A stretch of DNA of 64,000 nt from Paenibacillus sp. FSL R10-2782. GTDB lineage: Bacteria; Bacillota; Bacilli; Paenibacillales; Paenibacillaceae. A program made the position numbers and the translations under genes. Of the stretch, positions 44,301 to 53,911 are shown one piece after another; position 1 is the stretch's first letter; each line of letters opens with the position of its first letter. The notes beneath the pieces are model-generated. The model was not told where the DNA came from. It worked only from the letters and a program-made list of their open reading frames with translations, and did not search any database. The DNA is taken from positions 2,843,001 to 2,907,000 of the forward strand of contig NZ_CP151951.1 in NCBI RefSeq assembly GCF_038592985.1, given 5' to 3'.

Positions 44301-44422
44301 TACTCATCACTTGGAGCGGCAGCATGTGACGGCGTTATCAACCCTGTCCAGGAAGCGCCCGCTACCACAAGCGCCAAACACGCGATCCTAAACCTGCCTT
44401 TTGCCTTAGTCAATGAATTCAA
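41339..44422 (-). CDS. Secreted GH74 xyloglucanase with X2 and CBM3 modules
   Basis: 1027 residues. A signal peptide (about 1-35, ending PSHAAA) is followed by a GH74 double seven-bladed beta-propeller (about 36-775). This has repeated Asp-box units (RSTDRGNTW, KSSDYGATW, RSTDGGTTW, RSTDSGATW, HSKDSGVTF, RSDDAGANW) and the N-terminal YARTDIGGAYRW of xyloglucanases. Next come a CBM_X2/Ig-like module (about 785-870, SITPTTATYGQDN) and a C-terminal family 3 cellulose-binding module (about 880-1027, VQTFNGN..SSKFKITNTG, FFADWSSVG). It degrades plant xyloglucan outside the cell. A cre-like site upstream suggests glucose repression. Monocistronic. Confidence 0.95.
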   Translation of the reverse strand: MNSLTKAKGRFRIACLALVVAGASWTGLITPSHAAAPSDEYTWKSVVTGGGGGFVPGIIFNEKEKNLIYARTDIGGAYRWNPADESWIPLTDSVGWEDWNKNGVDALATDPVDPNRVYIATGTYTNSWDKQNGQIMRSTDRGNTWQTTKLPFKVGGNMPGRSMGERLTIDPNKNNILFFGARSGNGLWKSSDYGATWSKVSSFPNPGTYVQDPSNEYTSDIVGLAWITFDKKTGSASKATQTIYVGVADKKQSVYRSTDGGTTWSAVAGQPTGYLSHHGVLSSDGNLYISYSDGAGPYDGTKGDVWKLNTASGQWTNISPVASSSTDNYFGYGGLTVDAQKPGTLMVATLNSWWPDATIYRSTDSGATWSPIWEFDGYPTRKLKYNLDITAAPWLTFNTNPAPPEVSPKLGWMIGDLEIDPFNSDHMLYGTGATIYGSKNVTNWDKGGKLDISVAAKGVEETAILDLVSPPTGAPLVSALGDVSGFRHDDLFKAPAKMLDNPTFTSSESIDYAELNPAFMARVGKADYQKDPNAKSIGFSNDGGANWYKANSEPSGTVGGGSIAVAADGNGLLWSTSDKGVYYSKTGGNSWTASTGIPANAKIASDRVNSNKYYAFANGKIYVSTNGGVSFTASAVSGLPTEGNADIDAVRGAEGDVWFAGGSEDGGPYGLWHSKDSGVTFSKFANVQEADFVGFGKAAQNRTNATVFIVGKIDGTRGFYRSDDAGANWVRINDDKHQYARVTTIIGDPRVYGRAYLGTNGRGILVADRVGGDQPSAGDSSITPTTATYGQDNANTDISVKLTLNGNTLDAIQQGSVVLKKGEDYTLDGETVTFSNKYLSKLPKGDTALMFHFNAGSDVLFTVTVKENIPSEPGTEQGVLKVQTFNGNVSETSNTISSKFKITNTGTSSVSLANVTLRYYYTINGEKSQNFFADWSSVGPENVIASFKTLSNPKPGADSYVEMGFKPGAGSLNPGQSVELQTRVSKTDWSNYTQTDDYSFDATATSLKDSTRVTAYLSGSKQWGIEP

Positions 44423-44826
44423 CCTCCTTCACTATTTTTTCGAATATACAAATATTTTCCAAATGAAAGAACTCAGTCGATTCCAGATTCGTTCCTAATC
44501 ATTGTCTTTCCAACAACCAACATAGTCTGATAAAAGCTTCTCTCGGCCTCACCTCCAGTTGTTATAATTGAAATACAACAGGAATTACATTTTATAAAGC
44601 GCTTCCATTTTGTCTCGCTCAATAGATTCGTCATCCTTTTCACATTTCCTTGTGTAAAAAATCAAGATTATGTTAAAATCATTACTTGCTTCGCAGCTTA
44701 CTGTGTGGACCTGATCCTTCGCTTGCCGTTGATACCTTTTATGTATACTATTATGAATTTTTCATATATCGAAATAATCATTTAATATCTCATTCTTTAA
44801 TATCTGTCAAAAGCTTTAATATACGC
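44423..44826. other. Upstream region of the xyloglucanase gene
   Basis: About 400 bp without a gene. It holds the cre-like element and the second copy of the TGAATTTTTCATATA repeat (about 44752). No clear promoter could be chosen. Confidence 0.4.
44594..44607 (-). promoter_or_regulatory. cre-like site upstream of the xyloglucanase
   Basis: ATAAAGCGCTTCCA holds the conserved AAAGCGCTT core of cre but differs from the consensus at three outer positions. It lies about 175 bp upstream of the start. Confidence 0.4.
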
Positions 44827-44850
44827 CAAAAAACCGCGCTATGCGCGGTT
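44827..44850 (-). terminator. Terminator after the M20 deacetylase gene
   Basis: AACCGCGC-TAT-GCGCGGTT; the minus-strand transcript continues TTTTTTGG. Confidence 0.88.
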
Positions 44851-44895
44851 CCAGTTTACGTGAATGCCGTCGATAAGCATTAAATATATCCTTTA

Positions 44896-46068
44896 TTATT
44901 GCAAATATTGAAGCGCCAGCGCCAAAAATATGTGGCCTGACACAAGCAATGCACGCTCATCAAAATCAAAATGAGGATGGTGGTGAGCATAATGTGTTCG
45001 TTCATCCTCATTACGCGCCCCCACATGAATGAAGGCTCCGGGCCGTTGCTCCAAATAATAAGCAAAATCCTCTGCTCCCATGACCGGCTTCAAATCCAGA
45101 AACGCGTCTGCTCCATACAGCCTGCAGACAAGCTCGCGTACACGTTCGGTTTCGGCTTCAGCATTCACCAGAGAAGGATAGCCATTCAGATAGTCAATTT
45201 CATATCCTGCATGATAAGCCTCAGTCAACCCCTTGACGATACTGCGAATTTCATTCTCGACTTCCTTGCGCACTTCTTTATTAAACGTACGCACCGTCCC
45301 TTCAATTTTAGCCTTATCCGCAATGACATTGAAGGCGGTTCCCGCCTGGAAAACACCAATGGTTAGTACCGCTGATTCAATAGGGTCCACCCTGCGGCTG
45401 ACCACCTGCTGTAGTCCATTCACAATTTGGCTACCGATGACAATAGAGTCTACCGTCTGATGCGGTCGCGCGCCATGCCCGCCTTTGCCATTGATCTGAA
45501 TCGTAAATGCATCGACAGCCGCCATGGCAGGCCCGCTCTTTAATCCAATTTTACCAAGTGGAATTTCAGAAGCGAGGTGAATACCGTATACCGCCTCCAC
45601 TCCATCCAGACAGCCATCCTCAATCATAAACTTGGCTCCGCCGGGTGGCTTTTCTTCAGCATGTTGAAAAATAAACACAAGCTTGCCCTTCAGTGCCTTC
45701 CGGTTATTGCTTAATACACGTGCCACTCCAAGCAGCGCAGCCGTATGACCATCATGTCCGCAAGCATGCATAACACCAGGAACCGCGGATTTATAGGGCG
45801 CATCCTTTTCATCCTGAATAGGAAGCGCATCAAAGTCAGCGCGAAACGCAATCGTTCTACCCGGCTGGCCGCCATCTAAAAATCCGAGCACACCGTTTCC
45901 ACCCACATTCGTTCTTATCTCAATACCAAAAGAGCGCAATTGATCGGCTATAAATGCAGACGTATTCGTTTCTTCAAAAGAAAGCTCGGGATGCTGATGC
46001 AGATGTCTTCTCCACGCAATCAGCTCTTGCTCACCATCTTTTAATTCCTGGACCCATTTCTCTAGCAT
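44896..46068 (-). CDS. M20-family amidohydrolase (N-acyl amino acid deacetylase type)
   Basis: 390 residues. Metal motif HACGHDGHTA (about 102-110), HAEEKPPGGAKF (about 137-148) and a small dimerisation domain (NGKGGHGARPHQTVDSI). The first residues HLHQHPELSFEE are classic for the hippurate hydrolase/IAA-amino acid hydrolase group. It removes acyl groups from amino acids; which ones is unknown. It lies directly downstream of the peptide transporter operon on the same strand, which suits a peptide or acyl-peptide use. Confidence 0.9.
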   Translation of the reverse strand: MLEKWVQELKDGEQELIAWRRHLHQHPELSFEETNTSAFIADQLRSFGIEIRTNVGGNGVLGFLDGGQPGRTIAFRADFDALPIQDEKDAPYKSAVPGVMHACGHDGHTAALLGVARVLSNNRKALKGKLVFIFQHAEEKPPGGAKFMIEDGCLDGVEAVYGIHLASEIPLGKIGLKSGPAMAAVDAFTIQINGKGGHGARPHQTVDSIVIGSQIVNGLQQVVSRRVDPIESAVLTIGVFQAGTAFNVIADKAKIEGTVRTFNKEVRKEVENEIRSIVKGLTEAYHAGYEIDYLNGYPSLVNAEAETERVRELVCRLYGADAFLDLKPVMGAEDFAYYLEQRPGAFIHVGARNEDERTHYAHHHPHFDFDERALLVSGHIFLALALQYLQ

Positions 46069-46178
46069 AATACCCTCTTTTCTTATTGAATTTATATACT
46101 TTATCCTTATCTTACCATGAATTTACTGGAGAATCTTCTATCCTGCCGATATCAAGTCAAAGAAGATATATCTTTGAT

Positions 46179-48311
46179 TTAGGCAGGGTAGTGACAAGCG
46201 GCATAATGTCCTGTGCCAATCGCTGTCAGTTCCGGTGCTTCCTCACGGCAACGCGAGGTCGCCAGTGGACAGCGGGTATGAAAACGACAGCCGGACGGCG
46301 GCTTCGCAGGCGAAGGAATCTCACCTTGTACCGTAATCTGTCCCCGTCGGTTTTTCGGATTCGGATTGGGGATGGAAGCAACAAGCCCTCGGGTATAGGG
46401 ATGTGCCGGATGCCGGAAAAGCTCCTCGCTTGGCGCAATTTCTACGAGCTTACCCAAGTACATGACCCCAATCCGGTCCGATATATGCCGAACGATGTGC
46501 AACCCGTGCGCGATAAACAAATAGGTCGTATCCAGCTTACGCTGTAAATCCTGAAGCAGATTGACAATTTGCGCCTGAACGGAAACATCCAAAGCCGACA
46601 CTGCCTCATCCGCCAAAATAAACTGCGGTTGCAGCGCAATTGCACGGGCAATCCCGATCCGCTGGCGCTGCCCTCCCGAAAATTCATGCGGAAACCGCGT
46701 GATCAGCGAAGGAGACAATCCGACTGAACTTAGCAGTTCCTCAACCCGTTCCCGTTTGGCCTTGCCACTCAGCCCTTCATGAACCGCGAGCGGTTCACCG
46801 ATAATGTCCCCCACATTCCAACGCGGATCAAGTGATCCGTAAGGGTCTTGAAAAATCATCTGCATATCACGGCGTGCAGCTCGCAATTCGGAATTCCCTA
46901 ACTTTGTCAGCTCCCGATCCTGAAACCATACCTGCCCTGAGGTTGGGCGTTCCAACTGCATCAGAAGACGGCCTAAGGTAGATTTACCGCTGCCAGATTC
47001 ACCGACCAGTCCAAAGGTTTCACCCTGCCGGATTGAAAATGATACATCATCCACCGCCCGGATGGAAGCACCTGCCCGACCGGGAAAGCTTCTTTTCACC
47101 GGATAATACTTGCGAAGTCCATCCACCCGAAACAAATCCTGCTTGTTCTGCCCGGTGTCCGTGACAGTTACATTGGATATTACAGATTCCTTTACCTGTA
47201 AGCCATCACCGTTCACCATGATCCCATCAACAGCAGATACGTACGTCACTTCTTTCTTTACTTCTGCCGCTTCTTCAACAGCATCTGCCGGGACTCGCCC
47301 TTCCACCGATAGCTCTGAAATACGCCAATCACCGTACGCAGCCAACTGCTTCGAATGCCAGCAGGCTACCTCTCGTCCATCCTCGGTAGCTAACGGAGGC
47401 GCTTCGTTTTTGCATTGATCCGTCGCATGCGGGCAACGCGGGTGAAACAAGCAGCCAGACGGCAACGCACTCAGGCTGGGGATGGCCCCCGGGATCGAAA
47501 ACAGCTTGCTGCTTCGATCTGTATCCAGCGTTGCCACCGAACTAAGCAAACCTCTTGTGTACGGGTGCAACGGTAGCTCGAACAGCTCTTCCGTTGCGGC
47601 CTGCTCCACGACTCGCCCGGCATACATTACAACAATTCGATCCGCAACCTCCGCCGCAATACCCAAATCATGCGTAATCAACAGAATCGACATGTTGAAT
47701 TCCGCCTTTAATTCCTGAAGCAACTGCAAAATTTGGGATTGAATCGTTACATCCAGCGCCGTCGTCGGTTCATCCGCAATCAGCAGCTCAGGGCCACATG
47801 ACAGCGCCATCGCAATCATCGCCCGTTGCAGCATCCCGCCAGACAGCTCTCCGGGGTACTGCTTCATACGGATTTCCGGCTCGGGAATCCCTACTCTGTT
47901 TAGCAAATGAACCGCATGAGCCCACGCTTGCTTCCGTTCCTTCCGATCATGCTCCATAATGATTTCCAGCAGCTGATATCCAATAGTGTACACCGGATCA
48001 AACGCCGCCATCGGCTCCTGAAATACCATCGCCATCTTTTTGCCGCGAAGTGAACGTAATTCCTGCTGCGATAAAACGGTCAAATCTATGCCCTTCAACC
48101 ATATTTGCCCTTGGGCAATTCGTCCGTTCTCATAATCGATCAGCCGCATAATCGCCTTGGAGGTAATCGTTTTTCCGCTACCAGATTCACCAACGAGGCA
48201 GACCGTTTCCCCCGCCCCGATCGTCAGCGATACGTTGTCGAGTGCTTGCAGCAAACCTTTTTTAGTGTGAAAATCGACCGACAAATGTTCAATCTCCAGC
48301 AATGATGACAA
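46179..48311 (-). CDS. Dipeptide/oligopeptide ABC transporter, fused tandem ATPase (DppD-DppF type)
   Basis: 710 residues with two complete ATPase domains that are separate proteins in most systems. Domain 1 (about 1-270): [40 protein letters not shown], with a C-terminal oligopeptide-transporter Cys motif [13 protein letters not shown] linker of about 90 residues follows. Domain 2 (about 370-700): [40 protein letters not shown] and [12 protein letters not shown]. The start is TTG at 48311 (LSSLLEIEH), 8 bases after AAGGAGG. Fourth gene of the operon, after the binding protein, DppB and DppC. Confidence 0.92.
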   Translation of the reverse strand: MSSLLEIEHLSVDFHTKKGLLQALDNVSLTIGAGETVCLVGESGSGKTITSKAIMRLIDYENGRIAQGQIWLKGIDLTVLSQQELRSLRGKKMAMVFQEPMAAFDPVYTIGYQLLEIIMEHDRKERKQAWAHAVHLLNRVGIPEPEIRMKQYPGELSGGMLQRAMIAMALSCGPELLIADEPTTALDVTIQSQILQLLQELKAEFNMSILLITHDLGIAAEVADRIVVMYAGRVVEQAATEELFELPLHPYTRGLLSSVATLDTDRSSKLFSIPGAIPSLSALPSGCLFHPRCPHATDQCKNEAPPLATEDGREVACWHSKQLAAYGDWRISELSVEGRVPADAVEEAAEVKKEVTYVSAVDGIMVNGDGLQVKESVISNVTVTDTGQNKQDLFRVDGLRKYYPVKRSFPGRAGASIRAVDDVSFSIRQGETFGLVGESGSGKSTLGRLLMQLERPTSGQVWFQDRELTKLGNSELRAARRDMQMIFQDPYGSLDPRWNVGDIIGEPLAVHEGLSGKAKRERVEELLSSVGLSPSLITRFPHEFSGGQRQRIGIARAIALQPQFILADEAVSALDVSVQAQIVNLLQDLQRKLDTTYLFIAHGLHIVRHISDRIGVMYLGKLVEIAPSEELFRHPAHPYTRGLVASIPNPNPKNRRGQITVQGEIPSPAKPPSGCRFHTRCPLATSRCREEAPELTAIGTGHYAACHYPA

Positions 48312-48356
48312 ACGAACTCCCTCCTTCTGTAGCACTAACGAATAGGCTGCCTGATG

Positions 48357-49253
48357 CTAGTTTGCGTTCTTTTTCGGGTCCAGCTCATCTCTGAGCCTGT
48401 CGCCCAAAATATTGACCGACAGCACGAACAACGTAATGGCTAGACCCGGAAAGGTGCATATCCACCAAGCCACTGTCAAATACCCGCGTCCCTGAGACAA
48501 TACCGTTCCCCAATCCGGAATTTCCTTTACCGTGCCAAGCCCCAGAAAGCTTAATCCCGATCCGGCCAAAATAGCACTACCGATTCCAAGCGTCGCCATT
48601 ACGAGCAGAGGGGACAGGGAATTAGGAAGCACATGTCTCCAAAAGATACCAAAAGGTTTAACTCCGATGGAGCGTGAAGCTGTAACGTAAGAACGTCCTT
48701 TTATGCTCATAATCTGTCCCCGCATCACCCTTGCATAACCCGGAATAGCAGATATGGCTACTGCCAGTACGATATTAAACAAGCTCGGTCCTAGAGCTGC
48801 CGCAATCGCCAAAGCCAGCAGAATACCGGGAATGGTCATCAAAATATCAATTAATCGCATCAGCACTGTGTCCACGATGCCACCGATGTAGCCTGACAGT
48901 GCTCCTATAATTCCACCAGCCAGACCACCGACGAGCACCGACATAAAGCCGATAAACAGGGAATCCCTACTTCCATGAACAACCAAACTGAATACATCCC
49001 GTCCAAAATAGTCGGTTCCGAACCAGTGAGCAGCGCTTGGACTCTGTAAAATCTGGTCGCTTAACATTTCTGTTGGCTCATAGGAAGCAACCCATTGCGG
49101 AAACGCTGCACAGGCGATCACGAACACGATAATCAATCCTGCCGCATATACAAACCCATCCGACACTCCCCCAAACCGCAATCTTCCGGTTTTCCGAGCT
49201 ACCCGCTGCTTTCTTTCCTTCCAGACTGTTTTGGCCGCCATTGTTTCTCTCAA
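48357..49253 (-). CDS. Dipeptide/oligopeptide ABC transporter permease (DppC type)
   Basis: 298 residues. A basic cytoplasmic N-terminus, the FGTDYFGRDVFS motif of DppC/OppC, and about six membrane segments with the ATPase-coupling loop ASRSIGVKPFGIFWRHVLPN. The start is TTG at 49253, with GGGAGGAGG 8 bases upstream. Longer frames would overlap dppB. Confidence 0.92.
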   Translation of the reverse strand: MRETMAAKTVWKERKQRVARKTGRLRFGGVSDGFVYAAGLIIVFVIACAAFPQWVASYEPTEMLSDQILQSPSAAHWFGTDYFGRDVFSLVVHGSRDSLFIGFMSVLVGGLAGGIIGALSGYIGGIVDTVLMRLIDILMTIPGILLALAIAAALGPSLFNIVLAVAISAIPGYARVMRGQIMSIKGRSYVTASRSIGVKPFGIFWRHVLPNSLSPLLVMATLGIGSAILAGSGLSFLGLGTVKEIPDWGTVLSQGRGYLTVAWWICTFPGLAITLFVLSVNILGDRLRDELDPKKNAN

Positions 49254-49284
49254 CTGTTCTTCCTCCTCCCTGATTCCTGACGAC

Positions 49285-50211
49285 TTACGCCGAGCGTCTA
49301 ACCCTTGGATCAATAAATGTATAAGATATATCCACCAATAGATTTACGATCACGTACATGATGGCAGAGAACAACACAACTCCCTGCACAACTGGTAAAT
49401 CCTTAGCCATAATCGCATCCGCAATTAAACGTCCAATACCTTGTCGCGAAAATACCGTCTCGCTCACAACTGCTCCGGCCAGCATTTCTCCCATCAGCAT
49501 CCCGATCATCGTTATCGCTGGAATCAACGCATTACGCAGTGCATGGCGATACATAATGACCTTCTCCGATAAGCCTTTGGAACGGAGCGTAACGATGAAC
49601 TGCTCATTTATGACCTCCAGCATACTGTTGCGTACCATTCTGACAATGAACCCTGCACCGACAATGCCCAAAGTGAAAGCAGGAAGCACAAGTGTTTTCC
49701 AACCGTTCGAGCCCATTGCAGGCAGCCATCCCAAATGAATGGAGAAAATCAGCAACAGCAGAATTCCTGACCAGAATGTGGGCATGGAAATGCCGAACAG
49801 TCCGACGATTCGCGCGACGATATCAATTGGCTTATTCCGATGAATGGCCGACAGCACTCCAAGCAAAACACCGATGATAACCGAAATGGCAGAACCAGCA
49901 AGCGTCAACGCCAATGTAGGCGGGAGATTAACCCATATCTTAGGCAGCACCGGATCAGCATTGAGCAGTGATTTTCCAAAATCGCCTTGCAGCAGCTTTC
50001 CAAAATAATTTAAAAATTGCATATGAAAAGGCTGATCCACTCCTAGCTGATGACGCAAATTGGCGATCATTTCTGGCGTGGCCGTCGAAGGGTCCAGAAT
50101 AGAATCCACCGGGTCCCCCGGAAGCAGATACAAAATGCTGAACACCAGAATACAAGAACCCACAATCACCAGGAAAGAGGTAACCAGTCGTTCTGCAACA
50201 GCCCTGATCAT
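49285..50211 (-). CDS. Dipeptide/oligopeptide ABC transporter permease (DppB type)
   Basis: 308 residues, six membrane segments, LLPGDPVDSIL in the first outer loop, and the EAA-like LRSKGLSEKVIMYRHALRNA. The start is ATG 50211 (MIRAVAERL), with AGGAG 8 bases upstream. It pairs with DppC. Confidence 0.93.
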   Translation of the reverse strand: MIRAVAERLVTSFLVIVGSCILVFSILYLLPGDPVDSILDPSTATPEMIANLRHQLGVDQPFHMQFLNYFGKLLQGDFGKSLLNADPVLPKIWVNLPPTLALTLAGSAISVIIGVLLGVLSAIHRNKPIDIVARIVGLFGISMPTFWSGILLLLIFSIHLGWLPAMGSNGWKTLVLPAFTLGIVGAGFIVRMVRNSMLEVINEQFIVTLRSKGLSEKVIMYRHALRNALIPAITMIGMLMGEMLAGAVVSETVFSRQGIGRLIADAIMAKDLPVVQGVVLFSAIMYVIVNLLVDISYTFIDPRVRRSA

Positions 50212-50262
50212 GAAGCACACTCCTTTCCGTCTGAATGGCTTGCCAGAGACAATTTAGCCATA

Positions 50263-51908
50263 CTATTTTTGAATGCGCACATCGTTAAACAGCGGATAAC
50301 CCACTAAATCAAATTTAAGACCTTGTACGGACTTGGCAGCTCCAACGGTATAAGGGAATACATAAATCGGAATGATAACGGCTTGATCACGGATCAATTG
50401 TTGTACCTTTTTGTAAATCCCCTCCCGCTTGGCATCCTCCTTTTCAATCGCCCCCTGCTCCAGCAGCTTGTCGACCTCTGGATTAGATAAGTTAGGCAGC
50501 GTAGGCCGCTGATTCGGAGCCGCTGTGTGGTAAAAAGCATATAACGCGTTCGGGTCCACATTGACCTGACTATTCCCGTAGAAATCATAGTTTCCGTTCG
50601 TATATACAACCGTTGCAACATCCTTGGTAATTTCAATCTTCACATCAACACCGATTTTCTTCAACTGCTGCTGAATAATGGCTGCAATATCGTTGCGCTT
50701 TTCACGATTCGGCGTGCCATCTACATAATGCAGCGTCAGACGTTTTCCATCCTTCACTCGAAAACCATCCGCACCTTTGACCCAGCCCAGCTCATCCAGA
50801 AGCTGATTGGCTTTGTTAGCATCCGGCTGTAAGCCGTTTTCCAGTGATTTATCATATGCGAAAATGCCCGGAGTAAGCGATGACCAAGCCTGCTCGTAGG
50901 TGTGCCCAGGTAAAGGGTTTTGACAATCGTTCCCACATCAATTCCATATTGCAACGCCTGTCTGGCCTTCAATTCATTCCATGGCGCCTTCTTCTGGTTA
51001 ATGAACAGCGTGTACGGTAAGCCTAGGGTATTGACCTGCAACAATTGAAAATTAGGGTCACTCTTCAGCGTTAAAATGTTTTGTGGAGGAACTGTTTCTG
51101 CGGCCAAGGCCTGCCCACTCTGCACACTACCGATCCGGGTCGCTTCCTCCGGCACGATTTTAAAGGTTACGCTATCTAAATACGGTGCTCCCTTGTTCTC
51201 AATGGTTTCCGGTGCCCATTTGTAATCCGAGTTACGCTCAATTTTTATTTCTGCATTTTCGTCCCATTTTACAAACTTGAACGGGCCTGTGCCCACTGGA
51301 TGCTTGCCGAATTGATCTCCATATTTCTTGATTCCTGCAGGAGAAACAATAGCTACTGCCGGGATCGTTAAATTGCTCAAAAATGCCTGAGATGGTCGTT
51401 TCAGATTCAGCTTAATTGTGTATTCGTCTAATACTTGTGAGGATTCATACGGGGCCAGCAGGTTAGCGGCATTGCCAACTACAGCTTGCGGATCAATAAT
51501 TCTGTCATAGCTGAATTTAACTGCTTCCGCATTAAATGGAGTTCCGTCATGGAACTTGACGTCCTTGCGCAGCTTGAACGTATAGCTTTTTCCATCCTCG
51601 GAAACGCTCCATTCGGTCGCAAGCCAAGGCTTAATCGTATTGTCCGGCAGCTTTACCACCAAGTTATCGAATATCCCCCGATACACCCGGGATGCTACCG
51701 CCAAGCCACTCCTATGCGGGTCCAGTGAATCCGGCGATGTAGCCAGTGCATAGGTCAGGTCTCCACCTTCTGCGGCTTGCCCGCCTCCCGCTGCATTTGC
51801 TCCCGTATTCGTAGAATTGGCTCCACCATTATCTGAGCATGCCGACAATACCAGCACCAGCGACAGAGTTAGAGCTAACATTTTTGCATATCGACTTGTT
51901 CGTTTCAC
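50263..51908 (-). pseudogene. Dipeptide/nickel-type binding lipoprotein, frameshifted
   Basis: SBP family 5 protein. The 5' part has a lipoprotein signal (LVLSACSDNG, start GTG 51908) and reads normally to VKTLYLGT. A frameshift near 50910, in a GGGCACACC run, then moves the correct reading (TYEQAWSSLTPGIFAYDKSL ... ELGWVKGADGF) into another frame that continues to 50263 and ends VGYPLFNDVRIQK. Everything else looks intact, so the lesion is recent or a sequence error. If real, the operon lacks its binding protein. Full length would be about 548 residues. Confidence 0.85.
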
Positions 51909-52101
51909 TTGAAAGCACTCTCCAATCTTATGGGTAATGTTATGAATACATTGCATTTTAGAGCCGATGTTAAATTGTTGATAATTCCAATCAGATATAT
52001 ATGAATTGTACAAATAACTGTATACCCGTGTTTTTATAGTGTCAATGCAAGTTCTAATTGGAATGATCTATAGATAGATAGAAGACTTAAATTGACAACG
52101 C

Positions 52102-52140
52102 AAAAAAGAGCCGACAGAAATGCTCTCCCCGGCTCTTTTT
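52102..52140 (-). terminator. Terminator after the GNAT gene
   Basis: AAAAAAGAGCCG pairs with CGGCTCTTTTT, with A- and T-runs on either side. Confidence 0.8.
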
Positions 52141-52166
52141 CGTTGCTAATCACAGTGTTGAATTTT

Positions 52167-52676
52167 TCAGGTATTGAAAAACTGACTTATATTCCCTCGT
52201 ACCGGATGAGTCTGCTCCCTGTAATCCCCATCTGTATAACTGCCAATCACCTTACGCCAAAAGGACTGCGCTGGCCTGTTTGTGCTCATCTGCGTTACCT
52301 TCCAACGCCCGGCAAAACGTCCAAACAGCTCATGAACCGCCCAAGTACCGACCCCATTATGCCGATAAGGACGAAGCACAAAGAACTCAGCCATGTAGTA
52401 GTCAGCCTCCCGATTGCTGGACATTCGGTCAACCAACGCAAAACCTACGGGAACATCCTGCCTCCAGATTAGAAAAGGTAACTTCTGTTCACCGCTTGTC
52501 CAGTATTGATATAAGTCCGGGTAGGCCGGGAAAGTGCCGTTTTCAGTAACATCAATTCGAAGATAGGCTGTAAAATCATATAAATAAAATTGCATGAGCT
52601 GCACAATAATGCCCTTCTGCGACTCTGGTACACTTTTTATGGACAGCTTCAACTCCGACTGGATGTCATACCCCAT
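52167..52676 (-). CDS. GNAT-family N-acetyltransferase
   Basis: 169 residues. The fold signature is the central strand and acetyl-CoA loop: YYMAEFFVLRPYRHNGVGTWAVHELF (R-x-x-x-x-G-x-G type, about residues 95-118), then N-x-x-A-x-x-F-W as NRPAQSFWRKVIG. The acceptor is unknown. The ATG at 52676 has AGAGAGG upstream. It stands alone, back to back with the recombinase gene. Confidence 0.8.
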   Translation of the reverse strand: MGYDIQSELKLSIKSVPESQKGIIVQLMQFYLYDFTAYLRIDVTENGTFPAYPDLYQYWTSGEQKLPFLIWRQDVPVGFALVDRMSSNREADYYMAEFFVLRPYRHNGVGTWAVHELFGRFAGRWKVTQMSTNRPAQSFWRKVIGSYTDGDYREQTHPVRGNISQFFNT

Positions 52677-52806
52677 ATTTTCACCTCTCTTGACGGATTA
52701 GTTCGTTCTTTACTTCGATTCGCATTCCATCTTATATTACATTCCATCCGGTGCTGTTCAAAATATGCTAAAATACATATATTATGACCGGACGAGGTGG
52801 AGCCCA

Positions 52807-53907
52807 ATGAATATACAAAAGATCATCGACCGGCGCAAACTGGATGAAAAAATGCCAGGATTGCCATGGTACGTGCAGCAATTTATGGATTACAAGCTAC
52901 CTGACCTGTCCCCTTCCACATTGCTGGAATATGTGCGGGATTATGAAGCTTTTTTTGCATGGCTTCGCTCGGAAGGCTTATCTGTAGGAGAGACGAACGC
53001 CCAAGTTACACTGGAAGAATTGGAGACGCTCCATATGGATAGTATTACAGGCTATCGTTTGTTTCTATCGACTAAGCGTGAAGCCTCCAATTCCCGTATT
53101 ACGATTTCACGCAAGCTTTCGTCCCTGCGTTCCCTCTTTCATTATTTGAGCCAGATCGCTGAGGATGAAAACTTTTATCCTTTACTCAAGCGCAACATTA
53201 TGGCCAAGGTCGAAATCAAGCGCATACATAAACCCAAGGACACGGCGGCCAAGCTCAAAGGAAAAATACTGGAGGAGGAAGAGCTGCTTGAATTTATCGG
53301 CTACATTTATGAAGGCTATGGACAAGATTTGGCCGGTAACAAGCAGGCACTGTACTCCTATGAGCTGAACAAGGAACGTGACGCCTGTATCGCCAGTCTG
53401 ATTCTAAATTCGGGCCTGCGCGTATCTGAAATCGTCAATCTGAATCTGGACGATCTGGATGTAAACAATAAATTACTATATGTGTATCGTAAAGGCAACA
53501 ACGACGAGACCTTTAAAACGCCAGTATATTTCCGCGAGCAGTCCAAAGATGATCTGGCACTCTATTTGTCTCTGCGGCATACTCGTTATCGCGCACCCAA
53601 AAAGGAAAAAGCGCTCTTCGTCGCACGTCCCAACGGTAGTACAGAAGGCAAACGAATGACCAAAAGAGCGATTCAGGCGATGATTATCAAGTATGCCAAA
53701 CGGTTCGGCAAGCCTTACCTGACCGTTCACAAGCTCCGTCATTCCTTTGCCACCGACTACTATTTGCAAAACGATATCTACAAAACGAAGGAACAGCTCG
53801 GTCACGCCTCCACAGAAACGACAGAAGTTTATGCCCATCTGACCGACAAGACCATGTCCCAAGCGATTGAACGGCGGGTGGATACTCAAGCCGACTCAGC
53901 CGATTAA
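52807..53907 (+). CDS. xerS: XerS-like tyrosine recombinase
   Basis: 366 residues, the length of Firmicute XerS. An N-terminal core-binding domain (about 15-150, LPWYVQQFMDYKL, SLRSLFHYLSQI) is followed by a catalytic domain with Arg in NSGLRVSEIVNL (about 220), Lys in VYRKGNNDETF, His-x-x-Arg in TVHKLRHSFATDY (about 318), His in LGHASTETT and Tyr in TEVYAHL (about 347). XerS resolves chromosome dimers alone at difSL sites in streptococci. The start is ATG 52807, after AGGTGGAG. It may be the housekeeping recombinase, while the gene at 24.1 kb belongs to the island. Confidence 0.88.
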   Translation: MNIQKIIDRRKLDEKMPGLPWYVQQFMDYKLPDLSPSTLLEYVRDYEAFFAWLRSEGLSVGETNAQVTLEELETLHMDSITGYRLFLSTKREASNSRITISRKLSSLRSLFHYLSQIAEDENFYPLLKRNIMAKVEIKRIHKPKDTAAKLKGKILEEEELLEFIGYIYEGYGQDLAGNKQALYSYELNKERDACIASLILNSGLRVSEIVNLNLDDLDVNNKLLYVYRKGNNDETFKTPVYFREQSKDDLALYLSLRHTRYRAPKKEKALFVARPNGSTEGKRMTKRAIQAMIIKYAKRFGKPYLTVHKLRHSFATDYYLQNDIYKTKEQLGHASTETTEVYAHLTDKTMSQAIERRVDTQADSAD

Positions 53908-53911
53908 TGTC

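Noticed and set aside
44655..44690. Another dif-like site (TTATGTTAAAA)
   Set aside because: The right arm is similar, but no matching left arm exists at the needed spacing.
52765..52800. dif-like sequence before the XerS-like gene (ACATATATTATG)
   Set aside because: It shares the A+T core only; the arms do not line up in the 11-6-11 pattern.
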